From assembly GCF_001625215.2 (NCBI RefSeq), contig NC_030382.2, forward strand, positions 48,077,364-48,141,363: a DNA stretch of 64,000 bases. Direction: 5' to 3'. How positions within the stretch are numbered: position 1 is the stretch's first letter; every line of letters begins with the position of its first letter. Below, one piece after another: positions 47,122 to 59,140 of this stretch. The DNA is from Daucus carota subsp. sativus. Taxonomy: Eukaryota > Streptophyta > Magnoliopsida > Apiales > Apiaceae. The translations under genes and the position numbers were made by a program. The notes beneath the pieces were generated by a model. The model was not told where the DNA came from. It ran no database searches and saw nothing but the letters and a program-made list of their open reading frames with translations.

Positions 47122-48454
47122 ATGGCTTCTTCAATGATATCATCAGTAGCACCGGTTACCCGTGCATCCCCTGCTCAGGCTAACATGGTCGCGCCTTTCA
47201 CCGGCCTCAAGTCCATCGCATCATTCCCCGTCACCCGAAAGCTTGAGAATGACATTACCTCTATTACCAGCAACGGAGGAAGAGTTCAATGCATGAAGGT
47301 ATATATCTATACTACTTAATACTCAGATATATTATGTGCTAATGAGGAACCAGTATAACATGGCAGAACATTTCTTAGTTAGTTATTGCTCATTTGCTCT
47401 CAAAGTAGCACAATTCTAAGTCAGATAAAGCAGTCCTAGGTAACTTTAGAGTGAGTAACTTCAGAATTTTCCTTGAATATGTCAATAATATACAAAAATT
47501 ATGTCAACACCTCGATTAAAAGATTGTTTTGCTTGTATTTTCCTCCTGAGCTGATCTGAGAAATTTTGTTCTCAAGTCAAACAATTAGAGACTTTAGCTC
47601 AAGAGAAATGTCACCCCCTGGCATTGTAGCCTGCGGGATGTCCTCTATATTTTACCATAGTAACCATGTCGCCCCTCAAGTGAAGTAGAATTTAATTCAA
47701 TAATGAAATTGAACTACCCAGTAGAGGAAATTTCTAGTTTTTTTGTATAATTTCCACCTTAGCTTGCTCTTAGTAACCCCCCTCAGTCTCATTAAATAGT
47801 CGGAAATGTATATTCTTATGAAGACATGATCACGTTCTTCAAATTTTGCAATCCAACACTGTTTCTAGACAAATATACAATCTGTCGGTTTGTAATTGAG
47901 TAAATATGACATTCACAAAATATATCAAGGAGAACACACCTTGGTTCTGAAAGTGAATGATAAATTAGTTAGGTAACATATGTGAATGGTGCAAGTGCAG
48001 GTATGGCCACCAATTAACATGAAGAAGTTCGAGACACTCTCATACCTTCCTCCTCTCACCACCGAACAATTGGCAAAGGAGGTCGACTACCTTCTCCGTT
48101 CCGGATGGGTTCCTTGTCTGGAATTCGAGTTGGAGGTAAGCACTTTCTTCCTACACATTTTTCATGTTCTCTGTTACATGTTTCTTGACATTGCTGATGA
48201 CAATTGTGTGTTAAACCAATATGCAGCACGGTTTCGTGTACCGTGAGCACAACAAATCTCCCGGATACTATGACGGACGATACTGGGTTATGTGGAAGCT
48301 TCCCATGTTCGGGTGCACCGACTCATCGCAGGTGTTGAAGGAGCTTGATGAGTGCGTCAAGGAGTACCCCCAGGCGTACGTCCGTATCATCGGATTCGAC
48401 AACGTTCGCCAAGTCCAGTGCATCAGTTTCATTGCTCACCAGCCAGAATGCTGA
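47122..48454 (+). CDS. RbcS: Rubisco small subunit, copy 2
   Basis: Exons 47122-47298, 48001-48135 and 48227-48454 encode 179 residues with the same mature sequence as copies 1 and 3. Differences from copy 1 and copy 3 in exons 2-3 are synonymous (for example TCA for TCG, TCT for TCC, GCG for GCC). Intron 1 is about 700 bp, longer than in copy 1. Intron 2 keeps the same length as in the other copies but has its own variants (GTAAGC donor, ATGCAG acceptor). The 3' flank stays paralogous to copy 1 up to 'gcagtaattaa' near 48727 and then jumps to a DUF1218 fragment. Confidence 0.97.
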
Positions 48455-48727
48455 TCAATCTGTCTGTTGATTTCATATATTTATCAATCTTGTTCGGCTC
48501 ATATATAAACTTCTTGCAATCTCATTTCATTTCTTTCCGTTTTAAATTTCTTACTTGTATCTCCAACACAAGGAAATTGGAACTATAGAGGATTATATGT
48601 AGCGATTGTTGGTGATTATATATATCTACTTGTTTGTTTTCCCTGCACCTTCTAAATACTTGCATCATATGCTTTCATGTCGTGATGTACTTTTTTATAT
48701 ATCTCCGATTCTCCATGCAGTAATTAA

Positions 48728-50500
48728 CCACTACGGTCTTTTTACACCAACAAATTATATGATAACATATAGAAACAGTTCATTGCTTCCGTAATATCTG
48801 CCTTGGTACATGTTCTCTTGTATCACTACAAAACCTTTCACGTCCAACAATGTGAAAGCAAATTCTCTGTAATAGAAATGGACATCTGCTAGCGACATTT
48901 CAGATAATAATAAAGTGTACTTATGCACCATCTGGTTGGAAGGAATGAACGGGAAAAACATGAACAAAATCAAAGGTAAACGAGAAGTATACAAGAGTGA
49001 AGAGTGATGAAGAACTAGAAAGTGCAGACTTTATTATGAGTTTCACAATATAATGAGTAAAATATAGGAATGATCATTTATCCCTATATTGGTAAGATTG
49101 AGATATTAGTTTTTTTTTGTGTGCCAAACTAGTACAAATTTCATTTCATTCTCCCTAAACGTAATTCTTCCAACAAAATGGGGCATTACATAAAGGTATA
49201 AAGATGAGGAGATTAAAGATTGACAGCTGCGATAAGGGAAGGTATGGAAAACATGTGTAACTATATAAATGTCGAACACCAATAAGATCCAAATAACTCA
49301 GATAACATCCAAACTCAGTAACAAATTGGTTAACAGATAAAATTCAGAAGCGAATGCAAAATAGTTTATAAAATTAGATTCTAAGATTCAAAATTTCTAG
49401 TATTCAGATTATATGCAGATGAAAGAGGAAGGGAGATTTATTGAATAATTTAGGCTTGACAAAACACAATAAAATGATACACATAGACTAGTATACTCTA
49501 ATACTTAATGAGCAGCATATATTCTTATTCTTAACTACCGTCTATTCTATTATATCAAAGAAACATAAATTATTGCAAAGCTGTAAATTCACATTAAGAA
49601 GCTTAAACAAATTACACAACTAGAAATCAACCACTCAAATTGGATATAATTGGATAAATATCTAAAGAGATCATAACTAAGAACCCTAATTTCAAAGTTA
49701 TAAATGTATGTATATAAATGATTCAAAAATCAGAACTCTGTAACACAAAAAAGCTAGCTGAACTGAGATGAAGTAGAAAGCAGCAACAAAACATTTATGA
49801 ATTAAATATCTAAAGCTGATCTAATTACAAACATCAACTCACAGTTATCAAGAGGGGTGTATTGGATTGGGATTTTAAATCATTTTTTTGCATTCATGAA
49901 ATCCGAGGGTATTCGATTGAGATTATTTGAAATGCATTAAAATCTTGGGGTATTCAATTGGGATTTTGAATTATGCTACAAAATCTGGTGGTATTCAATT
50001 GGGATTTTAAATTATGCTTTAAAATCCGGTGGTATTCAATTCGGATTGTTTAAAATCCATTAAAATCTGATGGTATTCAAATGTTGTCGGATTTTTTTTC
50101 ATTTCATAAAATGGTGGATTTTGTGGCATTGTTCGATGTATTTTAAGTTTTATGAAATCCCACCAAAATCAATGGGATTTTGAAGCATTGTGCTTAAATC
50201 CTATCAACTCTGCGACATTTCATCAAGAATCCGCACAAAATCAAAATCACATGCAATCCATTAAAATCCATAGACTAAAAACAATCCATTAAAATCTCAA
50301 TCGAATACACCCCCGCAATTTATTAATCAGATGAGAGGAAGGAAGGGAGAGGGTCAGAGGGAGAGGGAGAGGGAGAGAGAGAGAGAGAGAGGAGTTACAG
50401 TGCTACGGCGACGTTCAGCGGCGATGGAGAAGCCAAAAGCGACCAAGCATAGTATTATTACAAGAAGATGAACGAGAGATGAGCCTTTCCCTGCCCCCAT
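48728..50500 (-). pseudogene. Orphan 5' end of the DUF1218 gene (exon 1 plus part of intron 1)
   Basis: Paralogous to about 33106-34560. Exon 1 (50500-50399) keeps all 34 codons and the GT donor. I count only synonymous changes against the intact gene (CTT/CTC and CGT/CGC). Exons 2 and 3 are absent, since the block ends inside intron 1 at 48728. Upstream of the ATG the sequence soon diverges from the intact promoter. A 464-bp MITE (49852-50315) is inserted in the intron part. If transcribed it could only make a truncated peptide or chimeric transcript. Confidence 0.88.
49852..50315. mobile_element. Tourist/PIF-like MITE with internal subrepeats (464 bp)
   Basis: Ends GAGGGGTGTATTGGATTGG ... 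TCGAATACACCCCCG, flanked by CAA on both sides. The intact DUF1218 intron (about 34375-34400) lacks it. Inside, 'ggtattcaattgggatttt' recurs three to four times. It is an inverted relative of 62413-62875. Confidence 0.88.
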
Positions 50501-50515
50501 TATTGTTTCTAAGGG

Positions 50516-52660
50516 CATCTTTGATCACAATTTCAAGCTTCATATTTTTTTCACTTTTAATTTTATAGATAGATTAATCAATCTCCAATCATCCATTTAT
50601 CTTCCTATGTAAAGTCATTTACTAGATAAATTATATTATTTTATAAAAAAAAATTAAATAACGAAATATATGATCTTTCTCGGATGAAGATAACTTGCAA
50701 ATTTAATGGTATAGTTTAGAAATTGGGGTTGAGAAGTACCAGTAGTTATGCTATATTTACCTGATGATCTCGTATCGTAACTTTTTTTACACGTGGGATT
50801 TTTTTGCTTACAGCTCATACTCTATAACACACTTCCGCCATTTCACATGTGACTTCATCTTTTGACCAGGGTTCTGTAAATAGAATTTTGAGCAAGATCC
50901 CCTTAATACATAACTGAATAAACAACACTCGTAGAGATGAATTCTGCTGGCGGAACTAGGGAAGAAACCCTAGCTTAGTCAAAGTTTTTTTTTTCTTCCA
51001 GATATTTGTTTTTTTTCAGATATTTTTTTATTTGAGCTCTTAAAAATAACAGTGAACCAATAAAAAGTATTTATTGTGCAAATTTTAATTCTAGATTATT
51101 TTGATTCATGTCATATTGTCATTGACTAACAGGCCAAAGTCATTTTGTTAATGGGCTCTATTTTCTTGACCAAAATCATACTGTTTCCCCTACTATTATC
51201 CTGAGCCCATGTTTTCAAATTTCAATTACGCCCAACCACCAGTCCAGAGTAGTTGTTGTTGGGCCACAAGGTAACCATCCAATGTCTAAACTAATCATAG
51301 TCCAAATAAAATTTTTTCATAAAAACTGCGTGTACGTGAATCCAGGGCAGAGGACTGAACATGACTCCACTTGAGTTGAGCAAGAAAACCGCAATCATAT
51401 ATCTTTGATTTTTAAAATTGAAAACCGCAACCGTCAATCGGGGTCGGTTTCGGTTTCGGTTTAAGAAACTTCGATTCGGTTAATAGTCGGCTCGGTTTCG
51501 ATTACAAAATCGACAAATATAAGAATGAAAAATAGTACACAAACGAGACAAATTAATGCACGTAATCTAGACATAATAATTAATATAATATTAAAATTTA
51601 ACAAAAGTAACCGTATTTTATTTAAAACACTCTTGCCAGTAATATAAAACTAGTCTTAGTCAGAATTTTCATACAGAATACGAATCAGAACTTCCGGCTG
51701 ATTGGCTTTTTTAACACATGCTTCATGAAGATTGAGAAAATGTGACAGGGAAAATAGGAAATACAGATTGGCAGTGGCCAGTCAGCATGAGATATTCACT
51801 GAACATCAAATATTAACATAGACGGATGTTTCTGTAAGTGTTAGAATAGATTTATTATATTTATTACATATTACATATATTATTTATTATTATTTTAATA
51901 ACCGGTTCCGTTTGGTTTTTATTGGTTCGGTTGGGAGGTATAACCGGAACCAAACCGTTTAAATCAGATCAATTTTTAATTTTTCGGTTTCTAATTGGTT
52001 TTTTTGAGTTTTTCCAAATTTCGATTCGTTTTGATTTTAAATCGGTTTTTTGCTAAGTCCTAAATTAAGGTATGGGTTCAATTATAGACAAGGTTAAGCT
52101 TACTTTTTAAAAAGTCTAACATCACAAGTAAATGGTTCACAAGTAAATGGTCTTAAAACTATAAAGAAACCAGGATTGAAGCTCAAAAATTATCACCACT
52201 ACACCCTTTTTTCGTGGTGCAACAAATTTGGCCTAAATCAAACGCAAATCAAACGCATTTATACAAGACAAATGACAGTCTTAATATAGGATTACCCCAT
52301 TTTGGTTCAACCATGAACACTGTTTGAACTATGCGATAGTTTCTTTACTAAAATATACTTCAGACTCTGGAACTGGAAGGACTATGGGCCACTTAAATGC
52401 AGCATATATCTTGCAATTTGAGCTCGATAATGGCAAATTCCAAATGCAATCTATCCACACATTACACTCAAGTGCGAAAGAATGATCCATGTATTTTAAG
52501 GGTTTTGGTTCCTGGCATGTGTACATCAGGGAGTACTTATATAACATACTGATTTTGGATCGTTGGATGATATATGCATCTAACGGACATAATTATAAAA
52601 AAAATTCGTCATGCTCAATTTTTTTTTATTTGTTTTTTTGCATATGATATGTAACTTGAA
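50516..52660. other. Duplicated intergenic DNA of unit 3
   Basis: Paralogous to unit 2 in patches (about 50640-51360 and 52060-52650), with an unrelated insert at about 51365-52050 containing repeated 'tcggtttcggtt'-like words. No gene seen. Confidence 0.55.
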
Positions 52661-52835
52661 TAATAAGAGGAAGGGGGAAAGTGATGCAACTGCAATTGAA
52701 GAAGTCAGTAGTCACTTATTTAAATTTCAAAGTACAAAGCCCAAATAAGCAATTTCCAAAGAGCTAAGCAATGAAGGGCCAAGAAATGGCTAGCTACTGC
52801 TAAAGAAAGCAAGTCCTCATTCCTTGATCAGAAGA

Positions 52836-53048
52836 GATAAGGCAACCGCTCTCATGCCACGTGTCAACTCAATAAGAGTGTTTAATGATAAGGCAACCAA
52901 TCCAAATTGCTCACACTGTGTGGCTACCATGTTGCCTTGTCAACTTCACTGTAATTCAATGGTCAGAAAAATTCTGAACTTTAGGAGGTGAATTGGGAAC
53001 CATTGGATCAGCAGGTTAAACGATAATGAGATGAAATGCCTATATATT
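52836..53048 (+). promoter_or_regulatory. RbcS3 light-responsive promoter
   Basis: I-boxes GATAAGG at 52836-52842 and 52887-52893, G-box CACGTG at 52858-52863 and TATATATT at 53041-53048. Spacing is the same as at RbcS2. Confidence 0.87.
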
Positions 53049-53127
53049 GGATAGGTGAAGGAACAGAAGCAAGCCTCTCAAACACAAGAGAAGAAAGTAA
53101 AAGAACAAGAAGAGAGTATTAGTACTC

Positions 53128-54515
53128 ATGGCTTCTTCAATGATATCATCAGTAGCACCGGTTACCCGTGCATCCCCTGCTCAGGCTAACATGGTCGCGC
53201 CTTTCACCGGCCTCAAGTCCATCGCATCATTCCCCGTCACCCGAAAGCTTGAGAATGACATTACCTCTATTACCAGCAACGGAGGAAGAGTTCAATGCAT
53301 GAAGGTATATATCTATACTACTTAATACTCAGATATATTATGTGCTAATGAGGAACCAGTATAACATGGCAGAACATTTCTTAGTGAGTTATTGCTTTCA
53401 AAGTAGCACAATTTTAAGTCAGATAAAGTAGTCCTAGGTAACTTTAGAGTGAGCATAACTTTGGAATTTTCCTTGAATATGTAAATAATTTACAAATATT
53501 ATGTCAACACTTCAAATAAAAGATGGTTTTGCTTGTATTTTCCTCCCGATCTGATCTGAGAAATTTTGTTGTCAAGTCAAACAATTAGATACTTTAGCTC
53601 AAGAGAAATGTCACTCCCTGGCAATCCTGGGGGATAACTTCTATATTTTACCATAGTAACAGGAGTTTGAGAGTCCAAGATTCGCAGAAAACATGTGTGT
53701 GTCAATGTGTGAAAGCCTAATCATGTCGCCCCTCAAGTGAAGTAGATTTTAATTCAAAATAGAGATGTGTGAGAACCTAATCATGTCCAAGTTTTTTGTA
53801 TGATTTTCACCTTAGCTTGCTCTCAGTAACCCCTCTCTTAGTCTCATTAAACAGTGACTCTGAAATGTATATTCTTTTAAAGACATGATCACGTTCTTCA
53901 AATTTTGCAATCCAACACTTTTTGTCAAAAAATATACTACAATCTGTCGGTTTCTAATCGAGTAAATATGACATTCACAAAGTATATCACTGAGAACACA
54001 CCATGGTGTGAGAGTGAATAAGAAATTAGTTAGCTAACATATGTGAATGGTGCAAGCGCAGGTATGGCCACCAATTAACATGAAGAAGTTCGAGACACTC
54101 TCGTACCTTCCTCCTCTCACCACCGAACAATTGGCAAAGGAGGTCGACTACCTTCTCCGTTCCGGATGGGTTCCTTGTCTGGAATTCGAGTTGGAGGTAA
54201 CCACTTTCTTCCTACACATTTTTCATGTTCTCTGTTACATGTTTCTTGACATTGCTGATGACAATTGTGTGTTAAACCAAAATGTAGCACGGTTTCGTGT
54301 ACCGTGAGCACAACAAATCCCCCGGATACTATGACGGACGATACTGGGTTATGTGGAAGCTTCCCATGTTCGGGTGCACCGACTCATCGCAGGTGTTGAA
54401 GGAGCTTGATGAGTGCGTCAAGGAGTACCCCCAGGCCTACGTCCGTATCATCGGATTCGACAACGTTCGCCAAGTCCAGTGCATCAGTTTCATTGCTCAC
54501 CAGCCTGAATGCTGA
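53128..54515 (+). CDS. RbcS: Rubisco small subunit, copy 3
   Basis: Exons 53128-53304, 54062-54196 and 54288-54515 encode 179 residues. Exon 1 and promoter match copy 2 exactly as far as I can see, including the AQANMV transit-peptide variant. Exon 2 through exon 3 instead carry copy-1 variants (TCG, GTAACC donor, ATGTAG acceptor, TCCCCC, CAGGCC). The last codons differ by one synonymous change (CCT for CCA), and the 3' UTR lacks the 'tctgtt' present in copies 1 and 2. Confidence 0.97.
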
Positions 54516-55203
54516 TCAATCTGCTGATTTCATATATTTATCTATCTTGTTCGGCTCATATATAAACCTCTTGCAATTTCATTTCATTCCTTTCAGTTTT
54601 ATGTTTCTCAATAACACCCACAATATCTCCAACACAAGGAAATTTTAACTACGAGGATTATATGTAGCGATTGTTGGTGATTATTTATATCTACTTGTTT
54701 TTCCTGCACCTCTAAATATTTGTGTCATACATTTTATCTCCAGCACAGGAAATTTGAAATATGAAGGATTATTATGTAGCGATTGTTGGTGATTATATAT
54801 ATCTAGTTGTTTGTTTTCCCTGCGTCTTCTAAATATTTGTGTCACATATTTTCGTATCATGACATGCTTGCGGAACTCTGATTCTCCATGCAGTTATTGA
54901 GCTACAAGCACTCCATTAAAATAACAAGAAACCATCTACAAGGAGCTTTAGTCTTTAGGTGAACAAAAGGACTATCTCTCAACTGTATATACAAAAACAT
55001 GTAGTATTATAGTTGCCGCTAATGATCTGGATTCCAACAAAGCTGATAAGCTTCAACAAAATTGCAACATCTGCTAATGCTAGCAAGAAACCTATACTGA
55101 TTGACGCAAACAAAATTTTGGGGCAACATATATGCAAACACTGGGTACTTAGTACTATATCTCTCAAACTAGTTGGCAAGCTCTAGATAGTTAGTTGAGT
55201 TAA
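54516..55203. other. RbcS3 3' flank
   Basis: Paralogous to 40240-40775 but with a local direct duplication: 'ggattatatgtagcgattgttggtgatta' type sequence occurs at about 54655 and again at about 54768. No gene seen. Confidence 0.6.
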
Positions 55204-55533
55204 TTAGTTGGGAATGTTGTTGATGTGTTTGATATTCCAAATATCATCATCCCAAACAACCTCATCAAACAAGTAATCCTGATAAGCATTGCCCATCAAC
55301 TGAACATCCCAAAGAGGACACCAAGAAGCCATCATGTGGTCATCCCCAAGCATCCATGACCATGCGCTGCACCGCTCCTCCCACTCCGTCAACACAATGT
55401 CCATCGCCGCCACCGCCATATAATCCAACCTCTCCCCACCCAAATCCGCCGCCGCCTCCTCTTTTCTCATCTTTTTAGCCTTCTTCTTGGCCGTGGGAGC
55501 CTCACTTGCACTCAAACTCCTCTGCCTCTGCAT
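55204..55533 (-). CDS. Small acidic, Trp-rich plant protein of unknown function
   Basis: Single exon, 109 residues. The N terminus has a basic stretch (KKKAKKMRKEE, about 17-27) that could act in nuclear import. It is followed by DYMAVAAMDIVLTEWEERCS, then WSWMLGDDH, CPLWDVQLMG, and an acidic end LFDEVVWDDDIWNIK. I do not recognise a named domain. The even composition, the TATA box at about 55609-55617 and the retained frame beside a decayed paralogue (41156-41293) support a real gene. Confidence 0.6.
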   Translation of the reverse strand: MQRQRSLSASEAPTAKKKAKKMRKEEAAADLGGERLDYMAVAAMDIVLTEWEERCSAWSWMLGDDHMMASWCPLWDVQLMGNAYQDYLFDEVVWDDDIWNIKHINNIPN

Positions 55534-55608
55534 AATGCACCACTAGACTACAAAGTGTGTGTGTGTGAATTGTGATGTGCATAATAAGGATAAAAGAGTA
55601 TGGGCGAG

Positions 55609-55617
55609 TATATATAA
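55609..55617 (-). promoter_or_regulatory. Putative TATA box of the small gene
   Basis: Minus-strand CTTATATATAC about 80 bp before the ATG at 55533, followed by a (CA)n-rich leader. Confidence 0.55.
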
Positions 55618-57685
55618 GGGGAGCTGATGAGGTTGATTTGGACTAGAAGGGGCGGTCTGGACTCTAGGGACTTGATGTGTATTGTGAGGTGTGAAGGTCG
55701 CAAGTTTCGATGACCATGTCTTCACGTGACTCTGCTCTGGCGTTTTCGGAGACTTGGCTTTTTCCAACATAAACATCTTTTCATTATTAAATATGACCAC
55801 TCTTAATTCTAGAATTTTCACCTTGCAGAACAAAGAGCTAGTCGTGAGTCATGACTGTGTAAGTACTCCAGAGTCCAGAGAGCAACACCTCCAGCTTGCA
55901 ACTTTATGTGTGTCACGCTCTTGCTGTGTTCTCGACATCGTCGAAAGACACCAAGCAACAAATGAATAATCAAACAGGATACAGGACGCAGCGAAGAGTC
56001 GATGATCTACCGTCTACGCTACTTGGTAATTATTTTATGGAGTATTTACGATAGTTATTTGTAAGAAACGGATGATTAAATTGTCGTATGCTCAGGAGTC
56101 AGGCCTAAATTTAACTATTTTGAATGAACGGTATAAATAGAATAGTCATAAAGGGTTTTTCTTTAATAATTAAACAATGTTCGATTATAACTGCTCTCTG
56201 CTCAGATTACAGAATATAACTATATATGTTTATATATAAGCCAGAAATAAGGCCTATTGTGGCTTTGCACAAAATTGCCCGATGGTACACTACCTCAAAT
56301 TTTTTTGTCAAAAAATGTGTGAGATGATTTTAATTGAATAATTTAGCATTTTTCTTGTGATTAATATATAAATTTAGATACTAGTGGGCCAATCATGAGC
56401 ACTCAAAAATAATTTTGTTATTGTTTTGAAAGCACAATTTAAAATCCTTTGAGCATATAACTCCATAACTAAAATTGATATTAAGACCTCGATCAAAATA
56501 AATTTTTATTTTTGCAAAAAAAAGATAAAAATTTAAGCATAAAATTTTCATTAAATAAAATTATTAAAAATTAAACTACTGAACCAGACAATTCATACAT
56601 ACTTAACTCAACTAATTTGGAAGGAAGAAATAGTGTTTTAAGTACCGATAATGAGATATGTAATATCAAGAGAATTTAATTGAATCGCTTCTTGTTTAAA
56701 AGTATGTCACGACTCACGAGCCATCAATTCATATAAAATCCATGTGCTCAGACAGATTTAGGATTTAGGAGGGACTTGTAGCTGATTAATTACAATATTT
56801 TTGCTCCGACTAGGATTTAATATCTCTTCTAAAAGACTTAGCATGCAACATAATGTCATGTTGCTGAAAGCGATTCAGAAAAAGTAATTAAACCTTCTAA
56901 AAGACTTGAACATGCAACATAATGTCAGGTTGCTGAACGCGATTAAAGACTTCAGCATGCAATATAATGTCAGGTTGCTGAACGCGATTCAGAAAAAGAA
57001 ATTTTAATTTTGCCATATTCGGCTACGTATTTACATCTATTTTCCTCATTTGTGTTTATGATACTCTTTCTAGATGAAATACAGTAACAGATTCTCCTTC
57101 CTGTTCATTCATTCACAACATTTTCGTTGTAAATTCAAAGCACAACAAAAGCAGCCTTGGAAACAACAAATGCTCCCAAGTCTGCAGACCTCTTATCAAG
57201 AAGAGCAGAGCAGCAACAGTGTTCCAACAATCCCATTCCCATCAAAGCTAAATGCAAATGGAAACTGCAAGGTTACATTAATATATATGGCATTATATAC
57301 TTACAAGGTGGATGATTACAGAAGCTTACTCTAACACCTGACTTGATCTTCTACAACTTCTCTTTAGAAAGCTGGGAAGTACAATTTTAACTCCCCAGAA
57401 ATGATATTAATCGGAAAATTCCCCTCTACACATACTTACATTACACGAGGGTTACCCTTAAACTCCCAACAAAAGCAACTACCTAAAGACCTCTCAATTA
57501 TTTGATACTTACTCTAGTTACTTAGAAACACATTTACATACAGACTACAATAAACATATTTACACTGCCAAAAGGACATTAATTCTCCTGGACTCCTGAA
57601 AATGTGATGTTTTAAGATCTCTCAGCCACTTGCCTCTTTTCCATCTTAATTTACTATGTACTCGTTTGGATGTATAGTTTCGAGT
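55618..57685. other. Intergenic, no gene seen
   Basis: Includes three direct copies of 'gcatgcaa.ataatgtca.gttgctgaa.gcgatt' at about 56840-56990, a short tandem repeat of about 60 bp. The frame at 57074-57334 has no domain. The right part is probably the 3' UTR of the next gene. Confidence 0.5.
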
Positions 57686-59140
57686 TTAGGCCATTGCAGT
57701 GATGCTGCAGTTTCGTCTATCCCTGTCCAGACAATCAAACCCCTCAATTCTCACAGCCGGTTTGTTACCAAAATTTTCCCTTGCACAGGCTACTTTCCTT
57801 GCAGATGACAGCGGGGAGGATGACATCCCAACCGGTATGGGGATTGATCTGGGGGATAGAGGAGTGACCTTTGCGTCCCCAAAATGAGAATCTTGAATTA
57901 GAGGGTTAGAAACTCTACTAGGCGGCGACCCACAGAAAAAAGGGGGCGACGAGGCAGCTTGACTGCATGCTTGTTCCACGGCATATACACCCTGCAAAGT
58001 AAGGTCATAATGAAACTTAAACTACGGTAGTCTATTGTGCCAAAACAAAGAAAAACCAGACTTGTCTTTCTCGATGTACGGAGAGTAAATAATGACAAGA
58101 TCATATGCGAACAGGTACAAGCCATCATAGCTTTAACTAACTGCAAGACTTCCGTTAATCAGCATGAATGTCTATTGATAATCAACAAATTCTAAAAGAA
58201 ATCATTGTTTATAATACGTCACACTAAAGGCAGCTAACGGCAAGTTTCTATGTGGACATGTAGGCTGGTTGCAAGAGTCTGTGTGGGGCAATTCTTATCT
58301 CTGCTATTTTTTACGCGGAGTTAAACCCCTGGCACGGACTAGCCCTACTAGACCCTAGACCCAACACCAGGTGATCAAGTGCTTGTTGTGCAAGCATTTC
58401 TTGCGCAAGTGTTATAGGGGGATTCTGTCATACTTTATCATCTCATGAAACTATTTAAAACTATTATACATGCCAGATATCACCAGGTAAACCGAGTGCG
58501 TCTTGTTGTGCGCGCTATTCTTGCATGAGAGTAGGGGGATTCTATCATACTTCTTTCATCACATGAAACTATATAATGCATCATATAAATATGAAAAATT
58601 GTGTCGGCAAGAGTTACATGACAGACATGGAAACTTATTGCAAAACATTTGCACACTCTCTGTTACTGAGAACTATAGCAATAAATTCTTCATGTATGAT
58701 TTACACAGCGAAATAATAATTTACATAAACCAGGATATCATAACCATGAAAACAAATCAAGGCTAGATATAGTATATAATCGGGATGATAATAACAGGAA
58801 GGAGGATAAACATACCTTAGACATGATTATGTCTAAGAGTTCAGATCCTGCTTTTGAATCACATAGCTCTGACTGATAGCTGTAAAGAGAACAAAATTTT
58901 AACTTCTATAACTTATTCAAAACAGGCAAGCAGACTTCTATGTACACTTCAGCAAATATACCTCATATGCCATCTCAGAGGTCTGATCTGCTCGTTGGCT
59001 ATGGTGTTAATGAGACCAAGTCTCCTCGGTTTAGGACACACCAAAGTATCCCTCTTATCCGAAATGGAAACAACAGTTATGGAGCTCCTCATTTCTTCTC
59101 GAGCAGCAAACGAGTTTTGTTGAATGGCGAAGTGATTCAT
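57686..59140 (-). CDS. Plant-specific protein of unknown function (SPPFFCGSPPSR-type)
   Basis: Three exons join to 182 residues: 59140-58962, 58879-58816, 57991-57686, with phases 2 and 0. Exon 1 has VCPKPRRLGLINTIANEQIR then PLRWH. Exon 2 reads YQSELCDSKAGSELLDIIMS, and exon 3 contains SPPFFCGSPPSRVSNPLIQD followed by a Ser/Pro-rich part ending CSITAMA. I recall similar proteins across seed plants with the same CPKPRR and GSPPSRVxNPL blocks, but no proven function. An untranslated first exon probably ends at CTTAG|GTAAGC (donor near 59919), giving an intron in the leader. A MITE lies directly upstream of the TATA box. Confidence 0.8.

Noticed and set aside
55543-55833. 96-residue minus-strand frame upstream of the small gene
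   Set aside because: It spans the TATA box and leader of that gene and shows no domain.
57699-57887. Plus-strand frame of 62 residues
   Set aside because: Antisense to exon 3 of the 57.7-59.1 kb gene, whose spliced frame is clearly conserved in type.
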